Below are positions 14,930 to 21,361 of a stretch of DNA of 36,972 bases, in pieces. Made by a program: the position numbers and the translations under genes. The first letter of the stretch is position 1, and every line of letters begins with the position of its first letter. Below the pieces are notes generated by a model. It was not told the origin of the DNA and did not search any database. It worked only from the letters and a program-made list of their open reading frames with translations. This DNA comes from Bacteroidales bacterium. Its GTDB lineage: Bacteria; Bacteroidota; Bacteroidia; Bacteroidales; DTU049. The stretch covers positions 1 to 36,972 of the forward strand of contig JAFGWG010000067.1 in the NCBI GenBank assembly GCA_016937255.1, written 5' to 3'.

Positions 14930-15454
14930 TTAATTGGGAATACTTAACACCTGAATCGTTTTATAATAAGGCAAACATTTCTCTTCAGAAATAGAATCAT
15001 TTGGCCATTTGTATTGAATACTCACAGTTTTTTTTGAATCATATGCTGTCGAGTCAGTGCTCATCATAAACTCATTATACAAATCAAGAAACTTAATTTT
15101 ATATATCACCTTTCCGTTGTATCTGAATTTGCAAAATTCTGTTGGCTTAGCAAATCCTATACCGCAAATTCTGTATCCTCCAAATTCAATTCCTCTTTTT
15201 GTAATGTGATATATTCTAAGAATTCCGAAACTGTCAGAAGAGAGTGTAACTGTCTGATAATTAGATATAGGCCAATTATATGCTTTGGTGTTATTATATC
15301 TAGAATGTAAAACTTCCAGTTGAACATTTTCTATAGGAGCTCCATTTTTGTCAATGAATTTTATCTCGTAATATGACTGGATATAACAACCATCCCAAGT
15401 GCTGCATGAGTTGAATAATAGAGTAACAACTAAAAAAATAGGGAAGTATTTCAT
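14930..15454 (-). CDS. Hypothetical lipoprotein
   Basis: 174 aa. The signal segment ends FNSC with Cys17 as the likely lipidation site. The mature part begins with a beta-rich segment (YEIKFIDKNGAPIENVQLEVLHS) that looks like a carboxypeptidase-regulatory/Ig-like fold. It also contains four further cysteines. No family is recognised with confidence. It stands alone on the reverse strand between a barrel protein and a toxin-antitoxin pair. Confidence 0.7.
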   Translation of the reverse strand: MKYFPIFLVVTLLFNSCSTWDGCYIQSYYEIKFIDKNGAPIENVQLEVLHSRYNNTKAYNWPISNYQTVTLSSDSFGILRIYHITKRGIEFGGYRICGIGFAKPTEFCKFRYNGKVIYKIKFLDLYNEFMMSTDSTAYDSKKTVSIQYKWPNDSISEEKCLPYYKTIQVLSIPN

Positions 15455-15487
15455 AAATCTATGATTATGCGATAAGTAAACAACCCT

Positions 15488-15817
15488 TTATTCTGGTAAT
15501 TCATTAATCAATTCCTTAAGTTCTTTATCCGTGATACTGTTTTTGTGAGACTTATCATAGATGTTAAGAAGATAAACACTTGTCTTCTTGTACACAACAT
15601 GGGTGATAATTCTTGCACCACCTGATTTTCCCGTTCCTTTTGAGCGAAATGACAATCTGATTTTGTAACAATTGTGTTTGAGTGAAACGCCTTGTTTAGG
15701 GTTTTCTTTTAGTGCGTTTATCAATGTTATCAATTCTTCTTTCAAAGATGGATATTTCTTAACCAAGCGCTTGGCTTGTGTTTCAAATACCGATATGGTT
15801 TATACTTTATAACTCAT
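15488..15817 (-). pseudogene. RelE/ParE-family toxin gene with an in-frame stop at codon 6
   Basis: The expected ATG (15817-15815) overlaps the antitoxin's 3' end, the standard layout. The frame then reads MSYKV, TAA (15802-15800), TISVFETQAKRLVKKYPSLK and continues open for about 100 residues. That includes CYKIRLSFRSKGTGKSGGARIITHVVY and YLLNIYDKS, which match RelE-type ribonuclease toxins of Bacteroidota. Only one codon breaks the gene; a TAT-to-TAA change would explain it. A shorter product could begin at TTG 15766 but would lack the first strand and part of the first helix, so it is probably inactive. Alternatively the stop is a sequencing error. Confidence 0.75.
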
Positions 15818-16013
15818 CTAAAAACTCATCGGCATCACGTCCCTCTTTCTTGCCTTCATAAATCTCATTCATTTCTTCAACAGCATCTAAAATCTCTTTT
15901 TTCAGTTGTGTTTTTTCATCTGAAATGCTTTGAATTTTTACAAAAGACAATTCTTTTAGAATTTTCAGCAATTGGGCAGCTTTATTGTCCTGTATTTCAA
16001 TAAGTATCTTCAT
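15807..16013 (-). CDS. Antitoxin of the RelE-like toxin pair
   Basis: 68 aa: MKILIEIQDNKAAQLLKILKE, then a helical middle, then an acidic C-terminus (GRDADEFLDEL). Small size, a beta-alpha N-terminus that could dimerise and an acidic toxin-wrapping tail are typical of antitoxins encoded just upstream of Bacteroidota RelE-like toxins. The ATG at 16013 is preferred over a 28-residue longer frame because a -7 box lies 17 bases upstream of it. Its last 11 bases overlap the toxin's original start, so the two were translationally coupled. With the toxin gene broken, the antitoxin may persist as a relic. Confidence 0.75.
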   Translation of the reverse strand: MKILIEIQDNKAAQLLKILKELSFVKIQSISDEKTQLKKEILDAVEEMNEIYEGKKEGRDADEFLDEL

Positions 16014-16029
16014 GTTATTATATCTAATA

Positions 16030-16037
16030 CAAAAATA
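16030..16037 (-). promoter_or_regulatory. -7 promoter box of the toxin-antitoxin pair
   Basis: TATTTTTG on the reverse strand fits TAnnTTTG and lies 16 bases before the antitoxin ATG. Confidence 0.5.
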
Positions 16038-16124
16038 CAATATTATGTTTGGGAAAGCAAATTGAAAAACGTTGCCTGAGCCTTCCGAAGTCTTCAAGAC
16101 TACTGAAGTCTTAACTGCGATGCC

Positions 16125-17051
16125 TTACCTCCTTCTTCCACTATTCTTTCCACCCTTTCGCGAGTCTTTTCCCTTCGCATTCCGACCACCAGCATTATTT
16201 TTACCGGGTTTGCTACGTCTGGAGCTAGAGGAATGTGTAGGCGAAGATTTATTTGAGTCTGGTCTTTTTGAACGAATTACAGTCTTTTTCTTTTTAGCAG
16301 CCTGATTTTCTTTTGGCTTTTTCTTGTCCTCTCCTATGGAATCTTCAAGCATGGTATTAATAACCATCATTTCGCTTTCGGATAAATCTCTCCAATCACC
16401 AAGAGGCAAGCCTTTCAAATCAATATTCATGATGCGAACCCGCTCAAGCTTTATGACCTCATAGCCAAAATATTCACACATTCTGCGAATTTGCCTGTTT
16501 AGCCCTTGTATCAAAACAATCCGGAACCTATTCGCTCCCTCCTGTACCACCTTGCATTTTTTTGTGGTTTGACCTAAAATGGGAACACCTTTGGCCATTT
16601 TGGTAATTATATCTTCAGTTAACGGCTTGTTTACCGTAACGACATACTCTTTTTCATGCTTGTTTCCAGCCCGCAAAATCTTGTTTACAATATCTCCATT
16701 ATTGGTCAGAAAGATGAGACCTTGCGAATCTTTATCCAAACGACCAATAGGAAAAAGTCGAGTGCTGTGGTTTACAAATTGCACAATATTATCGCGTACA
16801 GTTTCTTCGGTGGTTGATGTTATTCCGGGAGGTTTATTCAAGGCAATAAAAACGATGTCTTCGCTTTTTCTGGGCTCCAAATCAATTCCATTTACCCTTA
16901 CCCGATCACCCGCTTTAACCCGGATCCCCACTGTGGCTCTTTTCCCATTAATAAACACCACCCCGTTTTCAATAAAACGATCGGCTTCACGGCGAGAGCA
17001 GATGCCACTTTCGCTAATAAATTTATTAAGGCGGATGGAATTATCCTGCAT
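16125..17051 (-). CDS. rluF: 23S rRNA pseudouridine synthase, RluF-like
   Basis: 308 aa. An N-terminal S4 RNA-binding domain ([31 protein letters not shown]) is followed by the RluB/E/F-type catalytic domain with [19 protein letters not shown], where the Asp is the catalytic residue. The conserved [23 protein letters not shown] block follows. In E. coli RluF modifies U2604 of 23S rRNA; the site here is inferred from similarity. The C-terminal 65 residues are a basic, Ser/Gly/Lys-rich low-complexity tail, common in Bacteroidota pseudouridine synthases and probably RNA-binding. The ATG at 17051 is preferred because a -7 box (17091-17098) overlaps the alternative upstream TTG. Confidence 0.9.
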   Translation of the reverse strand: MQDNSIRLNKFISESGICSRREADRFIENGVVFINGKRATVGIRVKAGDRVRVNGIDLEPRKSEDIVFIALNKPPGITSTTEETVRDNIVQFVNHSTRLFPIGRLDKDSQGLIFLTNNGDIVNKILRAGNKHEKEYVVTVNKPLTEDIITKMAKGVPILGQTTKKCKVVQEGANRFRIVLIQGLNRQIRRMCEYFGYEVIKLERVRIMNIDLKGLPLGDWRDLSESEMMVINTMLEDSIGEDKKKPKENQAAKKKKTVIRSKRPDSNKSSPTHSSSSRRSKPGKNNAGGRNAKGKDSRKGGKNSGRRR

Positions 17052-17090
17052 ATTATCCGGTTGATTTTCTACGTAAAGACTTCTTGTGTT

Positions 17091-17106
17091 CAAAGATACA
17101 AATTCC
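17091..17106 (-). promoter_or_regulatory. Promoter of the RluF-like gene (shared 16-mer, copy 1)
   Basis: Reverse strand GGAATTTGTATCTTTG contains the -7 box TATCTTTG. The identical 16 bases precede the next two upstream genes. Confidence 0.65.
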
Positions 17107-17202
17107 CCAATTCATTTAAAATGATAATCATTATGGCGGTGTCATTTTTAAGGGGAACTGTGATTTCGAGATTTGCTTTTGTACTTAATTCCCAAACGCA
17201 AT

Positions 17203-18780
17203 TTACTGCTTAATACACTTTTTTGTAATTATTCCATTGGATGAGGTTACTTGAACGAAGTATATTCCACTAGATAAGTGACCTAAATCAATCATTACGT
17301 TTTCAGACGCACTATTGTTTTGATGTGTTGATACCACTTTGCCATTTTGATTAAGCAAAACTGTTTTCATTATTCCTTCACCTTCTACCGTAATACTGGA
17401 AACAGATGGATTAGGGTATATTTTAATGTCTGGAATATTTTCAGATGATATTTGGCTAATTGAAAGAATTGTTCCATTCACAGACATTCGTTGAAACCAA
17501 ATATTAAGTTTCCCATTTCTGGTGTCACCCCAAGCAGCACTTAATGTATCATCTATTAATTTGATGCACATAAAATCATTTCCTGCAAAAGATAATATAG
17601 TATCATAAGGAGTAATATTATCTGATATTTGAAAATTCGAGGAAAAGTTTGTCGAGTCTTTACTTCTATATGCGCCCCATATTTCTGAAGAAGTAGTGTA
17701 TGTTGAGTCTGTACCGTTTCGCCGGTCTCTCCATGAAACAACGAGGTCGCCATCGGCATCAAAATCTGCCCAAAGCAAATCCTGCATACGATTATTGGCA
17801 ATTGGATCATCATTAATTCTCGTTGCATTTGTCCAATTCACCCCTTCATCAAAACTTTCTTTCATGAAGACATCAAGATCTCCATAAGTAAGATCCAAAT
17901 AGAAAAAGGCCAAATGATTTGCATCAGCAGGATTTGACCTAAGTAAATACCCTTTCTTTGCTAATGAATCTGAAATCCCGGAAGATGAATTCAGTACAGT
18001 GTGATAGGTAAAGCTATTTCCTGCATCAGAAGTAGAAGCAATAATATATCGTGCATAGAGACTTTGCGAAACAAGGTAGCTTGGATAAATAGCATGGAAC
18101 GTTCCATTTGATGTAACACAATTGGTTGGCATAGGTTGTGGGATTAAATTGCCTGATAACCAGTTTGTTGTGTCTAAATATTGCCAAGGACTAAAAGAAC
18201 TCCCGCTATTTGTGGAAACCATGAAATATGGGTGATAAGGCGGTAATAAAGGTCCAAATACATTTGGAGGCATAGTTGTGATGTAGATATTCCCGTTATT
18301 CACACCACCTGAACGGTCTATACTTATCCAAGGTCTATCTATTGGATATTTTCCTATATCAGAATGGGCATTAATAATTTCAACGGGTGTCCCCCAATTT
18401 AGACCGCCATCAGTAGATTTTACAACATAAACAGCTCCTGAATCAATACTACTACTATAATCAATATATGCTATGAATACGTTCCCTAAATTGTCAAATT
18501 CTATGGAGGGGTCCGCTGAACCATTAGCTAGGTTAGTATGTGGTATATTGTTTACTGTGCTCCATGATTGTCCAGCATCAAAACTAACTTTTGTTTTAAT
18601 AAATACATTGGTGAATGGCAAATAGCCCATCCAGGCTACAACCATATGTTGTGGATTTGATGGGTTTATTGAAAGATATGGTTCTCCATCAAAAATATTT
18701 CCGTTTGACACATTTTGGTTTTGTCCAAAAGAGTTCAAGAATGCAAACAAAAGAGAAATAATGATCAAAAATGCTTTCAT
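17203..18780 (-). CDS. Secreted Asp-box (BNR/sialidase-like) protein with type IX sorting domain
   Basis: 525 aa. The signal peptide is MKAFLIIISLLFAFLNSFGQ. At least five Asp-box repeats (S-x-D-x-G-x-x-W/F type) are visible: SFDAGQSW, STDGGLNWG, STNSGSSF, STSDAGNSF and SFDEGVNW. They indicate a six- or seven-bladed beta-propeller as in sialidases and exo-alpha-glycosidases. The sialidase catalytic Arg triad is not evident, so an enzyme activity should not be assumed. The C-terminal 75 residues (IKIYPNPSVSSITVEGEG to SGIYFVQVTSSNGIITKKCIKQ) are a type A type IX secretion sorting domain, so the protein is exported to the surface. The start at 18780 is chosen for the signal peptide and because the promoter lies just upstream. 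Confidence 0.85.
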   Translation of the reverse strand: MKAFLIIISLLFAFLNSFGQNQNVSNGNIFDGEPYLSINPSNPQHMVVAWMGYLPFTNVFIKTKVSFDAGQSWSTVNNIPHTNLANGSADPSIEFDNLGNVFIAYIDYSSSIDSGAVYVVKSTDGGLNWGTPVEIINAHSDIGKYPIDRPWISIDRSGGVNNGNIYITTMPPNVFGPLLPPYHPYFMVSTNSGSSFSPWQYLDTTNWLSGNLIPQPMPTNCVTSNGTFHAIYPSYLVSQSLYARYIIASTSDAGNSFTYHTVLNSSSGISDSLAKKGYLLRSNPADANHLAFFYLDLTYGDLDVFMKESFDEGVNWTNATRINDDPIANNRMQDLLWADFDADGDLVVSWRDRRNGTDSTYTTSSEIWGAYRSKDSTNFSSNFQISDNITPYDTILSFAGNDFMCIKLIDDTLSAAWGDTRNGKLNIWFQRMSVNGTILSISQISSENIPDIKIYPNPSVSSITVEGEGIMKTVLLNQNGKVVSTHQNNSASENVMIDLGHLSSGIYFVQVTSSNGIITKKCIKQ

Positions 18781-18821
18781 TTTTCGGGATATATGTTTAG
18801 TAAGGAATTGTAAACGCAATT

Positions 18822-18837
18822 CAAAGATACAAATTCC
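18822..18837 (-). promoter_or_regulatory. Promoter of the Asp-box protein gene (shared 16-mer, copy 2)
   Basis: Same 16 bases as at 17091 and 19404 with the -7 box TATCTTTG, 41 bases before the ATG at 18780. Confidence 0.65.
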
Positions 18838-18875
18838 TTTTTTCAGTTAGATCAGAGATTGAAAGGCGAGATCAA

Positions 18876-19370
18876 CTATGGTTGCACTTTTTTTCTCACT
18901 GCCACCAGAAAATTTTCTTCTGATTCGGGGTCTTCGCCTTTGTATTTTTCGCCCATAACGGCTAAGAAGGGTCTGTTGTCCATTTCATATTCTGAGTTTG
19001 GAAGCCATTTGCTATAAATGTATCTGAACAGTTCTTCGGCATTGGAGGCCATTCCTTTATAATGGAAAATTGCATATAAACCTTCAGGAATGATAAGCTT
19101 TTCCATGCCTTTAGGAATATTATCAAAATCATGAACTTCTATTGCAGCCCATTTTTCAAATGTTTTCGCAGGGTCGAATTTCGTATAAAATTCCGTTGTA
19201 GGATATATTTCTACGGAATACAGTAAAGGATTGGCAGCGCTAGCGATTTCTTTAATCCGGGGCGCAAATGCTTTCCATAGCTCAACGGTTTTGTTGTCAG
19301 TAAAAGACATGCTTGTCCGAATACCAATTAGTTTTGTGCTTTTTAACTTTTCTATTTGAGGAGTCATCAT
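18876..19370 (-). CDS. GyrI-like/AraC effector-binding domain protein
   Basis: 164 aa (ATG ATG start; 19370 or 19367 are equivalent). The sequence runs through KLIGIRTSMSF, LWKAFAPRIKEI, YSVEIYP, FEKWAAIEVHD, IPEGLYAIFHYKGM, LFRYIYSKWLPNSEYEMDNRPFLAVMGEKY, then EENFLVAVRKK. This is the two-repeat GyrI-like small-molecule-binding fold found alone or at the C-terminus of AraC/MerR regulators. Stand-alone members may bind or hydrolyse small hydrophobic compounds. No DNA-binding domain is present. It is monocistronic with its own promoter. Confidence 0.85.
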   Translation of the reverse strand: MMTPQIEKLKSTKLIGIRTSMSFTDNKTVELWKAFAPRIKEIASAANPLLYSVEIYPTTEFYTKFDPAKTFEKWAAIEVHDFDNIPKGMEKLIIPEGLYAIFHYKGMASNAEELFRYIYSKWLPNSEYEMDNRPFLAVMGEKYKGEDPESEENFLVAVRKKVQP

Positions 19371-19403
19371 GCTGTTTGAGGGAAATGTTTAGGTCTTGCA
19401 TTT

Positions 19404-19419
19404 CAAAGATACAAATTCC
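19404..19419 (-). promoter_or_regulatory. Promoter of the GyrI-like gene (shared 16-mer, copy 3)
   Basis: Same 16 bases with the -7 box TATCTTTG (19411-19404 on the reverse strand), 33 bases before the ATG. Confidence 0.65.
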
Positions 19420-19798
19420 TTTTATGCTCCTTTTTTATAGCACCTAAGCTAATAAGACATTAATAGGTCGTTTTTTGCCACGAGTGCAGCAACACGCAAT
19501 TGCTTGTCTGATTCGTGAATAACGCCTTGGCGTTATCATTCGATGTAATTAATTGAGAAAAAACTATTCGTGTAAACATGTGTTTCCCGATAGCCATCGG
19601 GACGTGGCTCATAAAACAAAAACTTGTTTAGTGGCAAAATTGCGGAGAATCAATTCTTTTTTTGTTGCGAAATGAATTATTCAAACTCATGTTAAAGCAA
19701 TTCAATATTTCTCTATCTGTATATCAAAAATTTTCGCACTTCGTCCAAAATATGCAGCGTTCGGGCGAAAAACACATTCACATGCAACAAATTCGATG
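19420..19798. other. Gene-free spacer with two hairpins
   Basis: No gene is supported here. TAACGCC/GGCGTTA forms a tight palindrome at 19520-19535. TCCCGAT/ATCGGGA around AGCC forms a hairpin at 19585-19602, reusing the stem sequence seen at 12187-12204. Either could be a transcription end or a dispersed repeat. Confidence 0.45.
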
Positions 19799-19806
19799 TA
19801 ATTTTG
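19799..19806 (+). promoter_or_regulatory. -7 promoter box for the CHU_C protein gene
   Basis: TAATTTTG fits TAnnTTTG and lies 22 bases before the ATG at 19829. Confidence 0.55.
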
Positions 19807-19828
19807 TCTTCTGTAAAATGATACTGAA

Positions 19829-20236
19829 ATGAATAAGCTGTTTTTTGCTATTGCAATAATCTTTTTTGCCGCAGCTGCACACGCTGCACCAGTTTGTCCC
19901 GACAATGAAGATGATACCATTTACGAAGGGCAAAACCTGAATGAAAATGTAATGTTGTTTATTCCCAATGCCTTTTCTCCAAATGGCGATGGACATAACG
20001 ATTATTTCGCTCCTGTAGGAACTGGCATTACCATCGATTATTTCGAAATGCGTATTTATAGCCGTAGAGGTCAGTTGATTTATCTTAGTCGCGACATTAA
20101 TCACCCCTGGAATGGAGATGTGAATGGTCGTAAATATGATGAAACTGCCACGGAAGTATTTGCTTATCACATCATTATAAGAACCAATAAAGGTTTTGAG
20201 AACGAATTTTTTGGCAGGGTGCTAAGAATTCCGTAA
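19829..20236 (+). CDS. Stand-alone CHU_C / type B type IX sorting-domain protein
   Basis: 135 aa. A Sec signal peptide (NKLFFAIAIIFFAAAAHAA) is followed by about 25 linker residues. The rest is a CHU_C gliding-associated C-terminal domain: LFIPNAFSPNGDGHNDYFAPVG, then YFEMRIYSRRGQLIYLS, a PWNGDVNGRKY turn, VFAYHIIIRTNKG and FFGRVLRIP. This domain is normally the last 90 or so residues of very large type IX cargo and acts as the export signal. Here it makes up nearly the whole protein. The next gene starts 12 bases downstream. Domain identity is clear; the purpose of a free-standing copy is not. Confidence 0.88.
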   Translation: MNKLFFAIAIIFFAAAAHAAPVCPDNEDDTIYEGQNLNENVMLFIPNAFSPNGDGHNDYFAPVGTGITIDYFEMRIYSRRGQLIYLSRDINHPWNGDVNGRKYDETATEVFAYHIIIRTNKGFENEFFGRVLRIP

Positions 20237-20248
20237 CATTGCCTTGCA

Positions 20249-21154
20249 ATGGCACTATTAAAAAGATTTTTAAACCTCTCCAAAACAGAGCGCTACGGTT
20301 TGTGGCTGCTATTAGTATTGGTGTCATTATACCTGATTTTCTTATTTGCTTTTGATGGTCACGCTTCAAAAAACAATTTGTACGATTCTTCTGAATTTCA
20401 AAAAGAAATTATGTCGTGGGAACAGGCAGTGGCAGAAAGTGATTCGCTCAGGCAGCAATATTATCTTAGCCTAGACAATCCATCGAAATCTTCCACACAG
20501 TCTAAACTAAAGCCATTCGATTTTGATCCCAATGAACTTTCACGGGAGCAATGGCTCGAAATGGGATTGAATGAAGGGCAGGTGCGATCAATTCTTAAAT
20601 TTAGAAGTAAGGGTGGGCAGTTTCGATCCAAAGAAGATTTCAAAAAAATGTATGTCATTAGCGATGTGGAATTTAGCATACTCGAACCGTTTATTTTGCT
20701 TCCTGATAAATATGTGAAAACTGAACGAACACAGCCTGAAATTGAAAAAGAGACAGTAAATATTGAAATAAATACTGCCGATACAGCTGCTTTGCAAAAA
20801 GTAAAAGGAATCGGACCTGTTTTTGCCACTCGAATTGTACGTTACCGTGAGAAACTTGGTGGATTTATCAATATTGAACAAATACTTGAGGTCAATGGTG
20901 TTGATTCGAGTAATTTTAATGAACTATCTTCTCAGCTATATGTAAATCCGTATGCCATTCGGAAAATTCGGGTTAATGAAGCCGATCTTAATGAATTGAG
21001 CGCCCACCCGTATATCAGCTATAATATTGCATTGAGTTTAATCAATTACAGGAATCAGCATGGGCGGTTTGAAGTGCTGAGCGACATCAAAAATTCGCTA
21101 TTGGTAAACGATGAAGTTTACGAAAAAATTAGTCCATATCTAACAGTTAGATAG
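20249..21154 (+). CDS. Membrane-anchored helix-hairpin-helix protein (ComEA-like)
   Basis: 301 aa. One N-terminal transmembrane segment (GLWLLLVLVSLYLIFLFAF) is followed by a polar linker and three helix-hairpin-helix units. Unit 1 spans LSREQWLEMGLNEGQVRSIL with FRSKGGQFRSKEDFKKMY. Unit 2 is the most ComEA-like: IEINTADTAALQKVKGIGPVFATRIVRYREKLGGF. Unit 3 spans VNEADLNELSAHPYISYNIALSLINYRNQHGRF. Such units bind DNA non-specifically, and ComEA proteins pull DNA through the envelope during uptake. The orientation would place the domains in the periplasm. It follows the CHU_C gene by 12 bases, so they may be co-transcribed. DNA uptake is an inference. Confidence 0.85.
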   Translation: MALLKRFLNLSKTERYGLWLLLVLVSLYLIFLFAFDGHASKNNLYDSSEFQKEIMSWEQAVAESDSLRQQYYLSLDNPSKSSTQSKLKPFDFDPNELSREQWLEMGLNEGQVRSILKFRSKGGQFRSKEDFKKMYVISDVEFSILEPFILLPDKYVKTERTQPEIEKETVNIEINTADTAALQKVKGIGPVFATRIVRYREKLGGFINIEQILEVNGVDSSNFNELSSQLYVNPYAIRKIRVNEADLNELSAHPYISYNIALSLINYRNQHGRFEVLSDIKNSLLVNDEVYEKISPYLTVR

Positions 21155-21214
21155 CGCGTTGTATCGAGAGCATAAAAAAAGTAAAAAGATATTTTGTTCT
21201 TCCTAATATTTTTA

Positions 21215-21222
21215 TAATTTTG
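21215..21222 (+). promoter_or_regulatory. Promoter of tRNA-Gln
   Basis: TAATTTTG matches TAnnTTTG. TTTG at 21193-21196 lies 18 bases upstream as a -33 element, so both parts of the Bacteroidota promoter are present. The mature tRNA begins 15 bases downstream. Confidence 0.65.
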
Positions 21223-21236
21223 CAGTCTCAAATCAT

Positions 21237-21307
21237 GTCCTGTGGTGTAACTGGCAACATGTCTGATTCTGGTTCAGAAGAGTCTAGGTTCGACCCCTAG
21301 CAGGACA
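21237..21307 (+). tRNA. tRNA-Gln (anticodon CTG)
   Basis: 71 bases. The acceptor stem is GTCCTGT/GCAGGAC with a closing T-G pair and discriminator A. The anticodon stem TCTGA/TCAGA encloses loop TTCTGGT, giving anticodon CTG. The T arm is CTAGG-TTCGACC-CCTAG. CCA is not encoded. A two-part promoter precedes it and a strong terminator follows 3 bases later. Confidence 0.93.
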
Positions 21308-21310
21308 ACA

Positions 21311-21337
21311 AAGCCGCTTAATTGCGGCTTTTTTTAT
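21311..21337 (+). terminator. Rho-independent terminator of tRNA-Gln
   Basis: AAGCCGC (21311-21317) pairs with GCGGCTT (21324-21330) across a 6-base loop and is followed by a T-rich tract. Confidence 0.85.
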
Positions 21338-21361
21338 TTCCCCTTGTGATTTGCGAATGCA

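Noticed and set aside
16080-16120. GAAGTCTT words repeated after the RluF-like gene
   Set aside because: Two short imperfect words with a small palindrome, too short and degenerate to call a terminator or repeat family.
17052-17093. TTG start for the RluF-like gene 14 codons upstream
   Set aside because: That TTG is part of the -7 promoter box.
17203-18780. Sialidase enzyme
   Set aside because: Asp-boxes are present but the arginine triad and other catalytic residues are not evident; Asp-box propellers are often non-enzymatic.
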